A stretch of 64,000 nucleotides of DNA from Rohdeia mirabilis (GTDB taxonomy: Bacteria > Planctomycetota > UBA1135 > GCA-002686595). The notes under the pieces were generated by a model that ran no database searches, had not been told where the DNA came from, and saw nothing but the letters and a program-made list of their open reading frames with translations. Shown here in pieces: positions 8,563-17,991 of this stretch. The stretch spans positions 558,001-622,000 of the forward strand of contig CP036290.1 of NCBI GenBank assembly GCA_007750655.1, written 5' to 3'. The first letter of the stretch is position 1. Every line of letters starts with the position of its first letter. The position numbers and the translations under genes are program-made.

Positions 8563-9318
8563 ATGGAACTTCTGACCAGCCCCGAGGCGTGGATCGCGCT
8601 GTTGACGCTGACCGCGATCGAGATCGTCCTCGGCATCGACAACGTCGTCTTCATCGCGATCCTGGCGAGTCGTCTGCCCCCCGAACAGCAGGCGCGCGCG
8701 CGCTTCCTCGGGCTGGCGGCGGCGCTCGTCTCGCGCATCATCCTGCTGCTGCTCATCAGTGTCATCGTCGCGCTGACCGAGCCGCTGTTCACGGTGCTCG
8801 GCAACGAGATCTCGGGGCGCGACCTGGTGCTCCTGGCCGGCGGCGTGTTCCTGCTGGGCAAGAGCACGGTCGAGATCCACTCGCAGGTCGAAGGTCTCGG
8901 CCACGAACACAAGAGCGGCAAGCCGGCGACGATGGCGAGCGTCGTGGCGCAGATCTTCGTGCTCGACGTGGTCTTCTCGCTCGACTCGGTCATCACGGCC
9001 ATCGGTCTGGCGGATGACGTGCCGGTCATGATCGCGGCGATCGTCGTGGCCATGGGGGTGATGATGGTGGCCGCCGGCCGCATCAGCGCGTTCATCGACA
9101 AGCACCCGACGCTCAAGGTGCTGGCGCTCAGCTTCCTCCTCTTGATCGGCCTCACGCTCGTGGTCGAAGCGTTCGAGATCCACGTGCCGAAGGGCTACGT
9201 CTACTTCGCGATGGCCTTCTCGCTCGGCGTCGAGATGCTGAACATCCGCGCGCGCGTCAAGCGACTTCAGCGCGAGGCCAAGGCCTCGTTGTCCGGGTCC
9301 AAGAGCTCGTCCGCCTGA
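8563..9318 (+). CDS. TerC-family integral membrane protein
   Basis: A 251-residue protein with seven or so hydrophobic helices. It has the TerC hallmarks: TAIEIVLGIDNVVFIAIL near the N-terminus and VFSLDSVITAIGL in the middle, whose paired Asp residues lie within membrane helices. The family is linked to tellurite resistance in name, but several members are Mn2+ exporters that metallate secreted proteins. A conserved C-terminal PKGYVYFAMAFSLGVE segment is complete. It is divergent from the hydrolase on its left. The last 52 bases overlap the convergent small membrane protein. Confidence 0.92.
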   Translation: MELLTSPEAWIALLTLTAIEIVLGIDNVVFIAILASRLPPEQQARARFLGLAAALVSRIILLLLISVIVALTEPLFTVLGNEISGRDLVLLAGGVFLLGKSTVEIHSQVEGLGHEHKSGKPATMASVVAQIFVLDVVFSLDSVITAIGLADDVPVMIAAIVVAMGVMMVAAGRISAFIDKHPTLKVLALSFLLLIGLTLVVEAFEIHVPKGYVYFAMAFSLGVEMLNIRARVKRLQREAKASLSGSKSSSA

Positions 9319-9869
9319 GCGACCAGCCCCAACGCGGAACGCAGGGTGGTGGCGATCCACTCGAGATCGCTCACGGACCGCTCCGCCAACAGATGCAGCG
9401 GGTCGGCGCCGCGACGCGCGACGACCAGACACGGCAGCTGGCGTTGGTGCAGGACGGCGAAGTGCGGCCCAACCTCGAGCCGCTCGAGCTCGGCGCGACC
9501 GATCGCGATGCGCTGCGTCCGGAGCGCGCCGCGGCGTTCGACGAGCAGGGCGCCGTCCACGACCCCGATCAGCGTGCGCCGGCGTCCGAGGTCGATGGCG
9601 TGCACGGTCATCAACGCCACGAAGAGCCACAGGTTCCCCAGCACGAAGAACACGAGCAGGGCGAGACCGGGCGAATCCAGCTGGGGCAGCGCCGTGAGCA
9701 CGACCGCGACCGTCAGCGCCAGGGCCGGAAGGGCGGCGGTGGCAGAGCGCGCGAGAAGGCCGCGGCTGCCGACCAGGACGCCCACGGGCTCGAGCTCGAG
9801 TCGCACGCCGCGCGCTGAGCGGACGAGGTCCACGCCGCGGGGGCGGTTCGAGGGGGACGGGGCGCGCAC
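9267..9869 (-). CDS. small two-pass membrane protein, PH-like
   Basis: A 200-residue protein. About 40 polar residues lead to two adjacent hydrophobic helices (AALPALALTVAVVLTAL and ALLVFFVLGNLWLFVALM), then a soluble domain of short beta strands (IGVVDGALLVERRG, RIAIGRAELERLEVG, HFAVLHQRQLPCLVV) reminiscent of bacterial PH-domain proteins with paired transmembrane helices. It converges on the TerC gene and overlaps its 3' end by 52 bases. I recognise no specific function. The compositional contrast with its shadow frames supports it as real. Confidence 0.65.
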   Translation of the reverse strand: MRAPSPSNRPRGVDLVRSARGVRLELEPVGVLVGSRGLLARSATAALPALALTVAVVLTALPQLDSPGLALLVFFVLGNLWLFVALMTVHAIDLGRRRTLIGVVDGALLVERRGALRTQRIAIGRAELERLEVGPHFAVLHQRQLPCLVVARRGADPLHLLAERSVSDLEWIATTLRSALGLVAQADELLDPDNEALASR

Positions 9870-10176
9870 GCCGCGAGCCTAGCCTCGGATGGCCGAGGTC
9901 CGCTCGGCCCGGCCGCCGGACTCGCGTCGAGGACGGGCGTGCCGGGTCGGCGGCTCGCGGCCTCGTGGACGGGGACGCAAGGGCGCCCGGGAGGTGGCGG
10001 TGGCGCTCGGGCCGTGCCCGGTCCTGCACGAGTCGCGGCTCGGGACTCAACCCCGAGTGCGTCCACGACCGAAGCATCTGGGCCCACCCCACCCCGCCCC
10101 CAGTCGATCCCCCAGTGACTCCGTCCCTCCACCGTCCTTGGTGTGGCGCCCATTCGTCTCCGTCCGGAGGCACGCG
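9870..10176. other. upstream region of the chemotaxis cluster
   Basis: There is no gene in this stretch. It holds a small palindrome (CCTCGG at 9883-9888 pairing with CCGAGG at 9893-9898, four-base loop) between the two divergent units. A clear ribosome-binding site, CCGGAGG at 10164-10170, lies six bases before cheA. No sigma-70 or sigma-28 promoter stands out. Confidence 0.5.
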
Positions 10177-12420
10177 ATGAGCGCCATTCCCCCGCAGATT
10201 CGCGACCACGTCACGCGTTGGCTCGACGATGCCGCGACGGCGGCCAGCGAGCTCGCCAGCGTCGAGGACGGTGCCCACGACCGGCTGCGTGCCGCGCTCC
10301 AGGGTCTCGCGCTCGTCGACGGGATCCCGGGTGATCTCGCACGCGACGTGATGCGCGTGGCGCGCTCGATCTCCGCCTTCGACTGGGACGACGAGGAGGC
10401 GCCGCCCGAGTTCGTGCGCGAGCTCTGCACGGCCTTCGACGGTGTTCGCACCGCGGTGGACGAACTCCTCGAGGCGGAAGGACCGGGCGCTGCCGCGTCG
10501 ACGGTCTCGAACGGTCCGCGCTTCATGCAGGTTCCGGACGATCCGCTCGTGCTCGACTTCGTCAGCGAGTGCGAGGAGCACCTCGAGAGCGCCGAAGAGT
10601 CGCTGCTGGCCCTCGAGGACGACCCGCGCTCGTCCGAGGAGCTCGGGTCGATCTTCCGCTGCTTCCACACGATCAAGGGCGGTGCCGGGCTCTTGGGACT
10701 CGAGCCCGTGGCGGGTCTCGCGCACGCGGCCGAGTTCCTGCTCGACAAGGCGCGCAACGGCGACGCGCTGATCCAGGGCGACGCGGCCGAGCTGTGCTAC
10801 GGCGTGCTCGACACGTTCCGCGAGATCCTCACGGCCGTCGGCGGTGGTGACGACGTCATCGAGCTGCCGGAGGTCTACGACGCGCAGATGGACGCGCTGG
10901 CGCGCCTCGTCGCGGGGGGCTCCGTTCTGGCGGACGAGTCGGAACCCGTCGAACCGACCCGTCCGAGCCCCGTCGGCGACTCCAGCGCCGCGCAGGCCGA
11001 AGTCTCGACGGGCGCAGTCGCAGCGCCGAGCCCCGTTCTCGCGCCGCTCGCGGAGAGTGAGCCCACGACCACCTCCGAGCTCCGTGCCTCCGCGCCCGAT
11101 CCCGACGCGGCCCTGGCCGCGGCGTTCGACGAGCTGGAACCGGAGGAGGAGAACGACGACGACTCGACGCCTGAACGGGTCTCGAGCAACGAGTCGGCGC
11201 AGTCGCAGAAGGCGCGCCGCACCGCCCAGTCCGCCGTGAAAGTGGACACGGATCGACTGGACAAGCTGATCGACCTCGTCGGCGAACTCGTCATCACGAA
11301 CGCCATCGTCGGTCAGGAGATCACGAGCGAGATCCCGACACACGACCCGCGGCAACGCACGATCGCGCAGCTCTCGAAGGTGACCAACGAGCTGCAGTCG
11401 ATCACGATGTCGATGCGCATGGTCCCGCTCAAGGGCACGTTCCAGAAGGCGACGCGCATCGTTCGTGACGTCGCGCGCAAGTGCGGCAAGAACGTCCGGC
11501 TCGTCACGGTGGGGGAGGACACGGAGCTCGACCGCAGCGTCGTGGAACGCCTCTCGGACCCGCTGATCCACATGTTGCGCAACGCCGTCGACCACGGCGT
11601 CGAGAAGCCGGCCGCGCGCGCCGAGGCGGGCAAGCCGGCGACGGGGACGATCCGCCTCTTCGCCGAGCACCGCGCCGGCAGCGTCGTCATCGAGCTCTCC
11701 GACGATGGCGCCGGATTCTCGCGCGAACGTCTGCTCGCGAAAGCGGTCGAGCGCGGCATCCACACGAGCGAGGAAGCCGACTCGCTGCCCGATTCACAGG
11801 TCTGGAACCTGATCTTCCACCCCGGTCTCTCGACCGCGGCGGAGTTGAGCGACGTGTCGGGTCGCGGCGTCGGGATGGACGTCGTGCGCAAGAACATCGA
11901 GGCCCTGCGCGGCTCCGTCGCGATCGAGTCCACGCCTGGAAAGGGCTCGCGCTTCATCATTCGCCTGCCGCTGACGCTCGCGATCATCGACGGCATGGTC
12001 ATCGAGTCGGGCGACCGCAGCTTGATCTTCCCGATGCAGTCCATCGACGGCTTCGTCAGCGCCAAGGCCGAATCGATCCGCACGGTCAAGGGTCAGGGCG
12101 AGGTCGTCGTCCTGCGCGGCACACCGGTTCCTGTCTATCGCGTCTCCAACCTGCTCTCGAACAGCTCGCCCAGCCGATCGGGATCGGATCCTCTGCTCGC
12201 GCTCGTGTGGGCGAACGGCCGGAAGGTCGCTCTGCGCATCGATGGCATCGGCGGCCAGCAACAGGTCGTCATCAAGAGTCTGTCCAGCGGCCTGTGCCGC
12301 GCACCGTTCATCTCCGGAGCCGCGATCCTCGGCAACGGATCCGTCGGGTTGGTCGTCGACGTCGAGTCGCTCGTCCGCTCGTGCACCGGCAACTCACAAC
12401 CTTCCGTCGGCGTCTCCTGA
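10177..12420 (+). CDS. cheA: chemotaxis histidine kinase CheA
   Basis: A 747-residue kinase core of the chemosensory array. The start is fixed by CCGGAGG six bases upstream. Domains in order: an N-terminal helical module (about 1-105) with no recognisable phospho-acceptor; an HPt domain with FRCFHTIKGG, phosphorylatable His at residue 164; an acidic Ser/Thr/Pro linker (about 250-345) where a P2 domain would normally sit; P3 dimerisation (DKLIDLVGELVI); P4 ATPase with LRNAVDHG, DDGAGF and GRGVGMDVV; and a C-terminal CheW-like P5 domain. It autophosphorylates and passes phosphate to the CheY and CheB encoded downstream. The gene leads a compact operon with cheW, mcp, cheR, cheB, cheY and a CheX-like gene. 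The missing obvious P2 and extra N-terminal module are unusual. Confidence 0.96.
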   Translation: MSAIPPQIRDHVTRWLDDAATAASELASVEDGAHDRLRAALQGLALVDGIPGDLARDVMRVARSISAFDWDDEEAPPEFVRELCTAFDGVRTAVDELLEAEGPGAAASTVSNGPRFMQVPDDPLVLDFVSECEEHLESAEESLLALEDDPRSSEELGSIFRCFHTIKGGAGLLGLEPVAGLAHAAEFLLDKARNGDALIQGDAAELCYGVLDTFREILTAVGGGDDVIELPEVYDAQMDALARLVAGGSVLADESEPVEPTRPSPVGDSSAAQAEVSTGAVAAPSPVLAPLAESEPTTTSELRASAPDPDAALAAAFDELEPEEENDDDSTPERVSSNESAQSQKARRTAQSAVKVDTDRLDKLIDLVGELVITNAIVGQEITSEIPTHDPRQRTIAQLSKVTNELQSITMSMRMVPLKGTFQKATRIVRDVARKCGKNVRLVTVGEDTELDRSVVERLSDPLIHMLRNAVDHGVEKPAARAEAGKPATGTIRLFAEHRAGSVVIELSDDGAGFSRERLLAKAVERGIHTSEEADSLPDSQVWNLIFHPGLSTAAELSDVSGRGVGMDVVRKNIEALRGSVAIESTPGKGSRFIIRLPLTLAIIDGMVIESGDRSLIFPMQSIDGFVSAKAESIRTVKGQGEVVVLRGTPVPVYRVSNLLSNSSPSRSGSDPLLALVWANGRKVALRIDGIGGQQQVVIKSLSSGLCRAPFISGAAILGNGSVGLVVDVESLVRSCTGNSQPSVGVS

Positions 12421-12441
12421 ACGCCGTTGGTCCACGAAGTC

Positions 12442-12942
12442 ATGCACAACCAGAACACGACCGACCCTCAGCCCGACTCGACGCTCGGGGGACAGTACCT
12501 CACCTTCTACCTGGGTGAGGAGGAGTACGGGATCCCCGTCCTCGAGGTTCGGGAGATCGTTGGCGTCCTGCCGATCACCCCTCTCCCCGGAGCCGAGGAG
12601 AGTGTCCTCGGCGTCGTCAACCTGCGCGGCAGCGTCATCTCCGTCATCGACCTTCGGACGCGGCTCGGCTTCGAACGCGCCCCGATCTCCGAGGAGAGCT
12701 GCGTCATCGTCGTCGACCGCATCGAGGACGGGAAACGCCGAGTGGTCGGCGTCCTCGTCGACCAGGTCGCCGAAGTGCGCGACATCGAGGTCGAGAACAC
12801 GACCGACCTGCCCCAGCTCGGAGCCGAGGTCGACGAATCGTGCCTGATCGGCTTCGGCCGAGTGGGCGACCGACTCGTCATCCTGCTCGACGTGGGCAGC
12901 GTTCTCGCAAAGTCCGAGTCACCTTCCGAACTGGCCTCCTGA
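12442..12942 (+). CDS. cheW: chemotaxis adaptor CheW
   Basis: A 166-residue SH3-like coupling protein that joins receptors to CheA. The fold is clear from [21 protein letters not shown], the [19 protein letters not shown] segment (conserved NLRG turn), VVGVLVDQV and the RLVILLDV end. It lies 21 bases after cheA. An in-frame TTG at 12427 could add five residues, but the ATG at 12442 matches family length better. Confidence 0.95.
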   Translation: MHNQNTTDPQPDSTLGGQYLTFYLGEEEYGIPVLEVREIVGVLPITPLPGAEESVLGVVNLRGSVISVIDLRTRLGFERAPISEESCVIVVDRIEDGKRRVVGVLVDQVAEVRDIEVENTTDLPQLGAEVDESCLIGFGRVGDRLVILLDVGSVLAKSESPSELAS

Positions 12943-12976
12943 GCGCGCTCGCTCGACACGAAGAACGTCCATCACA

Positions 12977-14617
12977 TTGAAGAGCTCACACGTCGAAACC
13001 AGCCGCCACACCTCGTTGCGCGCGAAGGGAATCAAGGCACGTCTGGCCGTCCTCTCGGCCGTTCTCGTCATCGGAATCGGCATCCCGGCGGGCCTCGCCT
13101 ACCGGGAGCTCCACCGGCAGGAGCACATCAGCGAGACGATCGACATCGCGGGTCATCTGGGGATGCTCTCGCAGAGCATCGCGAAGTCGGCCCAACGGTC
13201 CGTCGAAGAGACTCCGACGGGCAGGCTCGCGCGCGAGGAGATGTCGAAGGCCGCTGCCGAGTTCGACGAGACGCTCCAACTCATTCGCACTGTTCGCGAG
13301 GACGACGAAATCGCGCATCTGACCGATCCGAAGCACATCGCCGAACTCGACGAGTTCATCCGTCGCTGGGGCCCCGTGTCCGACGCGGTCGACGTCCTCG
13401 CGAGTTCCGAGACCGATCAAAGTGCGCGTGCAGCAGCCATGGCGCTCGTTCTCCAGCGCGAGGGCGATCTCCAGGAACGCAGCCACCACTTGTTGAACCG
13501 GTTCGAAAGCATGTTCGACTCCAGCGTCGCGCTCGCTCGAATCAACCTGACGGCCTTGATCGGGATCGGGCTCGGTCTCGTCCTCGCCGCTTGGTTCGCC
13601 ATCGAACGCGGTGTGATTCGTCCGCTCGTCAAGGCTGCCGAGTTGCTCGACGCGACGGCGGCTCGGTGCCGCACGAGCGCCGAGGCGGTACGCGCGAGCG
13701 ACCAGCGCCTCTCGAACTCGGTCACGGAGAGTGCCGCGAGCCTCGAAGAGACCGCCGCGAGTCTCGAGGAGATGTCGAGCATCACCAAGAGCAACGCCGA
13801 CAACGCATCGAAGGCCAATTCCGTCGCGATCCGTACCAAGGCGTCGTCCTCGGAGGGCGCTCAGATGGTGACGGAGCTGGAGTCGGGAATGGAGGCGATG
13901 TGCGCTTCCAGCACCGAGATGTCCAAGATCGTCAAGAGCATCGAGTCGATCGCGTTCCAGACCAATCTCCTCGCCCTGAACGCTGCCGTCGAGGCTGCGC
14001 GCGCCGGCGAGCACGGCAAGGGGTTCGCCGTCGTGGCCGAGGAGGTTCGCAGCCTCGCACAGCGCGCGGCCGAGGCGACGCGTAGCACCGCGGCCCTGAT
14101 CGAGCAGTCCCACGACCGAACGACTCGCGGCCTCGAGAGCACTCGGCGTGTCGCCCAGGCCCTGAAGGACATCCAGTCGAACGCCGTCGAGCTGGCCAGT
14201 TTCGTCGACGGCATCTCGTCGGCGGGCTCCGAGATCTCCGAGGGGATCGGCCAGATCAACCAGGCCGTGAACCAGTTGGACCAGCTGACCCAGAGCAACG
14301 CCCAGGCCGCCAACGACAGCGCGAGCGCGGCCGACGCCATCTGGCAGGAGACCCGCTCGCTCGCCGACATCAACGACCAATTGCGTGCGATCGTCGGACT
14401 CGAAGTCTCGGAGGGGACCGCGAGCGAGTCGAGCTCCGCGCGTCCGGTCCCGTCGTCTCGCGCATCCGGTCGGCTCGCCGCGGTGTCGACACCGGTGTCC
14501 GCGACGCGTGTGGATGCTCCGAGCGCGCCACTTCCGAGTCGAACGAGAGCCTTCGACGGCGCCGACGCGGCCGAAGAGTTCCTTCCGCTGGGCGGCGACT
14601 CGTTCGACGAGTTCTAG
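12977..14617 (+). CDS. methyl-accepting chemotaxis protein with PilJ-type sensor
   Basis: A 546-residue receptor, apparently from TTG. The cytoplasmic N-terminus leads to helix TM1 (about 23-42), a helical periplasmic domain of roughly 145 residues with [16 protein letters not shown] near its start (the pattern of PilJ/type IV pili sensor domains), TM2 around 190-208, then a long coiled coil. The signalling hairpin tip is unmistakable ([36 protein letters not shown]). After the coiled coil a Ser/Pro/Ala linker of about 75 residues ends in SFDEF, which fits the CheR-tethering pattern x-aromatic-x-x-aromatic. cheR starts nine bases later. No HAMP domain is evident. Confidence 0.93.
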   Translation: MKSSHVETSRHTSLRAKGIKARLAVLSAVLVIGIGIPAGLAYRELHRQEHISETIDIAGHLGMLSQSIAKSAQRSVEETPTGRLAREEMSKAAAEFDETLQLIRTVREDDEIAHLTDPKHIAELDEFIRRWGPVSDAVDVLASSETDQSARAAAMALVLQREGDLQERSHHLLNRFESMFDSSVALARINLTALIGIGLGLVLAAWFAIERGVIRPLVKAAELLDATAARCRTSAEAVRASDQRLSNSVTESAASLEETAASLEEMSSITKSNADNASKANSVAIRTKASSSEGAQMVTELESGMEAMCASSTEMSKIVKSIESIAFQTNLLALNAAVEAARAGEHGKGFAVVAEEVRSLAQRAAEATRSTAALIEQSHDRTTRGLESTRRVAQALKDIQSNAVELASFVDGISSAGSEISEGIGQINQAVNQLDQLTQSNAQAANDSASAADAIWQETRSLADINDQLRAIVGLEVSEGTASESSSARPVPSSRASGRLAAVSTPVSATRVDAPSAPLPSRTRAFDGADAAEEFLPLGGDSFDEF

Positions 14618-14626
14618 GCCACTTCC

Positions 14627-15448
14627 ATGGGCAGTAGCAGCGACGCCAAGTCACTCAATCGCCTGCGAGAGATCGTGGTCGCAGAGAGTGGGATCCAACT
14701 CGGGAACGAGAAGGACCAGCTCGTGCTGACGCGCATCGGGCGACTCTTGCGCCGGCTCGGCCACGAGACGCTCGAGGCTTACCTGGCCCACGTGGAGACC
14801 GATCGGACCGGCGCTGCGCGTTCGGACCTCGTCGACGCCGTCACGACCAACGTGACGAGCTTCTTCCGCGAGCCGCACCACTTCCAGCACCTCGCGAAGC
14901 TGGCGGCGAGCGAGTGGCAGGCGGAGCGCCATCCAGAGCCGATCCGCATCTGGAGCTCGGCGTGCTCGTCGGGTCAGGAGCCCTACTCGATCCTGATGGC
15001 GCTCGAGCGCCAGCTCGGTGAAGCCGAACTGCGACGCTACCTGGTGCTGGCGACCGATCTCTCGAAGCGGATGCTCGTGCGCTGTCAGCGTGCGGTCTAT
15101 CCGGAGCGCGAGATCCAGCCGATCCCGCCCATCGATCGGCAGCGTTGGCTGAGCCCGATCCCCGGCAGCAACTCGTACCGAGTGTCGCCAGCGCTGCAGC
15201 AGCGGGTGCGCTTCAGGCACCTGAACCTGCTCGGTTCGTGGCCGATGAAGCGCTCCTTCGACGCGATCTTCTGCCGCAACGTCCTGATCTACTTCGACCG
15301 CCCGACCCAGGAGCGCGTCGTCAAGCGCTTCCACGAGCGTCTCGCTCCCGGAGGCTATCTCTACATCGGTCACTCGGAATCGCTCTCCGGGTTCGCGAAC
15401 GACTTCGAGTTCATCGCACCGACCATCTATCGGAGGAAGTCAGCATGA
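14627..15448 (+). CDS. cheR: chemoreceptor methyltransferase CheR
   Basis: A 273-residue enzyme that methylates receptor glutamates with SAM. The N-terminal helical CheR_N region includes GIQLGNEKDQLVLTRI. The catalytic domain has TNVTSFFREPHHF, the SAM site IRIWSSACSSGQEPYSI, CRNVLIYFD and LAPGGYLYIGHSESL. No TPR extension is present. The stop overlaps the cheB start by four bases (ATGA), implying coupled translation with the opposing methylesterase. Confidence 0.96.
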   Translation: MGSSSDAKSLNRLREIVVAESGIQLGNEKDQLVLTRIGRLLRRLGHETLEAYLAHVETDRTGAARSDLVDAVTTNVTSFFREPHHFQHLAKLAASEWQAERHPEPIRIWSSACSSGQEPYSILMALERQLGEAELRRYLVLATDLSKRMLVRCQRAVYPEREIQPIPPIDRQRWLSPIPGSNSYRVSPALQQRVRFRHLNLLGSWPMKRSFDAIFCRNVLIYFDRPTQERVVKRFHERLAPGGYLYIGHSESLSGFANDFEFIAPTIYRRKSA

Positions 15449-16509
15449 GTGCGATCGAATCACGAAGGCACCGCAAGCCGATCCGACTCCTCGTCGTCGA
15501 CGACTCGGCGCTGTTGCGGAAGACCGTGGCCAGGATGCTCGAGGACGTCGATGACATCGAGATCGTCGCCACCGCCCGCGACCCGTTCGAGGCGCGCGAG
15601 ATGCTCGCCGCCGAGCGGCCCGACGTGATGCTGCTCGACGTCGAGATGCCGCGCATGGACGGCATGACGTTCCTGCAGAAGGTCATGCAGCACCGTCCGA
15701 TGCCGGTCGTCATGTTCAGCGCGCGAACCGAGGAAGGCGGCGAACTCGCCATGCGCGCGCTCGAGATCGGCGCGCTCGACGTGGTCTGCAAGCCCGGTGG
15801 CTCCAACAAGCCGCTCGACGTGAAGGAGCGTCTGGTGGACGCCGTTCGCGCAGCCGGCGGAGCCCGCCTGAGGACGGCGAACACGCCCGTGGACTCGGTT
15901 CCCGCGCCGATGGTGACCGAGCGACGAAGCGGACCGTACAAGCGCAGCATCATCGCGATCGGAGCTTCGACCGGAGGCACGGAAGCGACGAACCAAGTGC
16001 TGCGGACCTTCGGACCCGAGGATCCCGGCATCCTCATCGTTCAGCACATGGGCGCCCACTTCATGGCGGCCTACGCCGAGCGGTTGAACGCGAACCACCG
16101 CATCGAGGTGAAGATCGCCGAGGAAGGGGACATCGTTCGGCCCGGGCTCGCGCTCGTCGCTCCCGGCGACCGGCACATGGGTGTCAGGAAGCAGGGGCGC
16201 GGCTACCGGGTCCACATGATCGACACCGAGAAGGTCCACCACCAGCGGCCCGCGATCGACGTCACGTTCAACAGCCTCGCCGCCTGTGCCCGGGCGGACG
16301 CCGTCGCCGTGCTCCTCACGGGCATGGGCCAGGACGGCGCCCAGGGCATGTTGGCCATGAAGAAGGCGGGGGCGCTCACGCTCGCCCAGGACCAGGAATC
16401 GTGTGTGGTCTACGGGATGCCGCGTGTGGCTGCCGAGATCGGAGCAGTCGATCGCGTTTGCGGACTCACCAGCATCGGTCAACAGAGCCTTCGCGCAGCC
16501 GCGCAATAG
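15445..16509 (+). CDS. cheB: chemotaxis response regulator/methylesterase CheB
   Basis: A 354-residue two-domain enzyme. The receiver domain has RLLVVDDSALLRK (acidic pair), MLLDVEMPRMDG (phospho-acceptor Asp), FSARTEEGG and KPGG. After a linker the esterase domain has IIAIGASTGGTEA with the catalytic Ser, VQHMGAHFMAAYAERLN, VAPGDRHM and LLTGMGQDGAQGM with the catalytic Asp. A strong CGGAGGAAG site precedes the start within the end of cheR. The end of the longer in-frame reading from 15145 overlaps cheR and was rejected. It counteracts CheR in receptor adaptation. Confidence 0.96.
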   Translation: MSAIESRRHRKPIRLLVVDDSALLRKTVARMLEDVDDIEIVATARDPFEAREMLAAERPDVMLLDVEMPRMDGMTFLQKVMQHRPMPVVMFSARTEEGGELAMRALEIGALDVVCKPGGSNKPLDVKERLVDAVRAAGGARLRTANTPVDSVPAPMVTERRSGPYKRSIIAIGASTGGTEATNQVLRTFGPEDPGILIVQHMGAHFMAAYAERLNANHRIEVKIAEEGDIVRPGLALVAPGDRHMGVRKQGRGYRVHMIDTEKVHHQRPAIDVTFNSLAACARADAVAVLLTGMGQDGAQGMLAMKKAGALTLAQDQESCVVYGMPRVAAEIGAVDRVCGLTSIGQQSLRAAAQ

Positions 16510-16530
16510 GTCGAGGGAATCAACAGAATC

Positions 16531-16902
16531 ATGAAGGTACTCATCGTCGACGACTCCGCCGTCATGCGGAAGATGGTCACTCGCGGTCTCCGGCAGGCGG
16601 GCTACGCCTTCCAGGAGGTCCTCGAGGCGGGCAACGGATCCGAGGCCATCAAGGTCCTCAACGAGCACAAGGTCGACCTGATCATGCTCGACTGGAACAT
16701 GCCCGTGATGAACGGTCTCGAGTTCATCAAGGTCGCGCGCCAGGCGAAGCTCAAGACCCCGATCGTGATGCTCACGACGGAAGGTGGTGACGAACAGATC
16801 GCCGAAGCCATGGCCGCCGGTGCCAGCGGCTACCTGACCAAGCCGTTCACCGCCGAGAAGCTGAAGTCGCGGATCGACATCGTCCTCGACGTCGCTGCCT
16901 GA
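16531..16902 (+). CDS. cheY: CheY-type single-domain response regulator
   Basis: A 123-residue lone receiver domain: MKVLIVDDSAVMRK (acidic pocket), LIMLDWNMPVMNG (phospho-acceptor Asp), VMLTTEGGD (switch Thr) and GYLTKPFTAEKL (conserved Lys). It has no output domain and so should act by binding a motor or another effector. It is 21 bases after cheB and 14 bases before a CheX-like phosphatase candidate. No motor genes (flagellar or pilus) occur in this window, so the output cannot be read from context. Confidence 0.94.
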   Translation: MKVLIVDDSAVMRKMVTRGLRQAGYAFQEVLEAGNGSEAIKVLNEHKVDLIMLDWNMPVMNGLEFIKVARQAKLKTPIVMLTTEGGDEQIAEAMAAGASGYLTKPFTAEKLKSRIDIVLDVAA

Positions 16903-16916
16903 GCCGTTCCGACGCC

Positions 16917-17501
16917 ATGGCGCAGTTCCTCGACAGCACGCACGGCCTCGCTCCCGTCCTGAGCGAGTCCATCGAAGCGGTCCTCGGCGACTGGAACCTC
17001 CAGTTCGGCTCCGAGTTCCGCCCGCGTGCCGTCGGTGGTGTCGACCAGCAGCCGAGCCCGCGCTGTTGGACCCTGTTCCAACTGGGCCTGATCGGGTCGG
17101 AACGGGTCCCGTTCGACGTGTGGGTCGACGAAGACCTGGTTCGGAGCTTGGTCCTGGCGATCGGCTTCGTCGATCTGCCCGAGGTCGGTTTCGAGGGCGA
17201 CAGTCTCGACGCCGTCGGCGAGTTCGCCAACCTCATGGCGGGTTCGCTCAACCGCGTCCTGTCGGCGCGGGACCCGTCGCTGCGGGTGACGCAGGCCGCG
17301 GGTGATGCGGTGGTCCGGCTGTGCGTCGAGACCGAGGTGGAGGCCCGCATGGGGACCGAGGAAGGGTCCATCCTGGCGCTCTTCTCGGTCGACTCCGGCA
17401 CCGAGCACGAGCACGCGCTGGTGGTGGATCTGTCACCGCGGACGTTGAGCACGCTCGCCGGGACCGTCGAGCGCCCCGACGCCGACGAGCGCGTCGCCTG
17501 A
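16917..17501 (+). CDS. CheX/CheC-like protein, probable CheY-P phosphatase
   Basis: A 194-residue soluble protein directly after cheY. Residues around [17 protein letters not shown] reproduce the ExxN signature of the CheC/CheX/FliY phosphatase family (E and N inside a long helix, small residues after). The flanking beta strands ([31 protein letters not shown]) are compatible. It is a paralogue of the protein at 21191-21796, with the shared frame ALGDWxLQFG, FDVWV/LHVWV and SNLMAGSxxRV. I infer that it removes phosphate from CheY. Sequence identity to known CheX is low, so the call is by motif and context. Confidence 0.7.
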   Translation: MAQFLDSTHGLAPVLSESIEAVLGDWNLQFGSEFRPRAVGGVDQQPSPRCWTLFQLGLIGSERVPFDVWVDEDLVRSLVLAIGFVDLPEVGFEGDSLDAVGEFANLMAGSLNRVLSARDPSLRVTQAAGDAVVRLCVETEVEARMGTEEGSILALFSVDSGTEHEHALVVDLSPRTLSTLAGTVERPDADERVA

Positions 17502-17517
17502 GCCGCGGTCCGCGCGA

Positions 17518-17757
17518 TCAGCGGCCGTAGCCCGGCTTCCCGAAGCGCAGCGGCGCGCGCTGGTCCTCGCGGCGCGACGACGCCTCTTGCACGTCGGCCC
17601 GCACTCCCGCGCGCTCGGCGATCAGCGGCGTGCGGGTGCTCGAGCCGGGCTTCAGCTGGGTCGCAGCGAGGTGCGAACTCGTGTTCCCGGCGTCCAGGGT
17701 GCCGCAGGAGCACAGGCCGAGGGCGAGCAGGAGGGCGGTGGTGCGGACGAGGGTCAT
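17518..17757 (-). CDS. small lipoprotein of unknown function
   Basis: A 79-residue protein on the strand opposite the chemotaxis genes, ending 16 bases from the CheX-like stop. It has a short signal peptide with lipobox LGLCSC and a polar mature part of about 60 residues rich in Arg, Ser and Thr, ending FGKPGYGR. I recognise no family. It is inserted between the two halves of the chemosensory cluster. Confidence 0.6.
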   Translation of the reverse strand: MTLVRTTALLLALGLCSCGTLDAGNTSSHLAATQLKPGSSTRTPLIAERAGVRADVQEASSRREDQRAPLRFGKPGYGR

Positions 17758-17991
17758 CTCGGGTGGGTCGCCTGGCGACGGATTCGTGAGGAGGGGTCTC
17801 GAAGGCTGAGGGGCTTCGTCGGGGGGGCGGAGTCGAACCGCCCCCTCCATCGAGCCTATCCCACGTCGCGAGTCGGGGAGGGTCGGATGCCGGAACGGGA
17901 CAGTTCGGGACCGACCGCTCCAGCGGAACCGCGGCCAGGGCCGATCTCCCACGCTCCCCCCGCTTCTCGTTCCGCAACGCAGATCCCCGCG

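Noticed and set aside
2578-9318. A plus-strand open frame of 2246 codons ending in the TerC gene.
   Set aside because: Only the last 251 codons are TerC; the rest is antisense to the glycosyltransferase, lipoprotein and hydrolase genes and has Arg/His/Gln-rich shadow composition.
6205-11763. A minus-strand open frame extending the beta-lactamase-family gene to 1852 codons.
   Set aside because: The extension is antisense to TerC and cheA. The signal peptide after the ATG at 8412 fixes the true start.
17823-17845. A tRNA T-arm look-alike: on the minus strand GGCGG-TTCGACT-CCGCC.
   Set aside because: The rest of a tRNA or tmRNA cannot be found: no matching acceptor strand at 60-400 bases and no anticodon or D arm. 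It reads better as a simple GC hairpin (GGGGGCGG with CCGCCCCC) between divergent genes.
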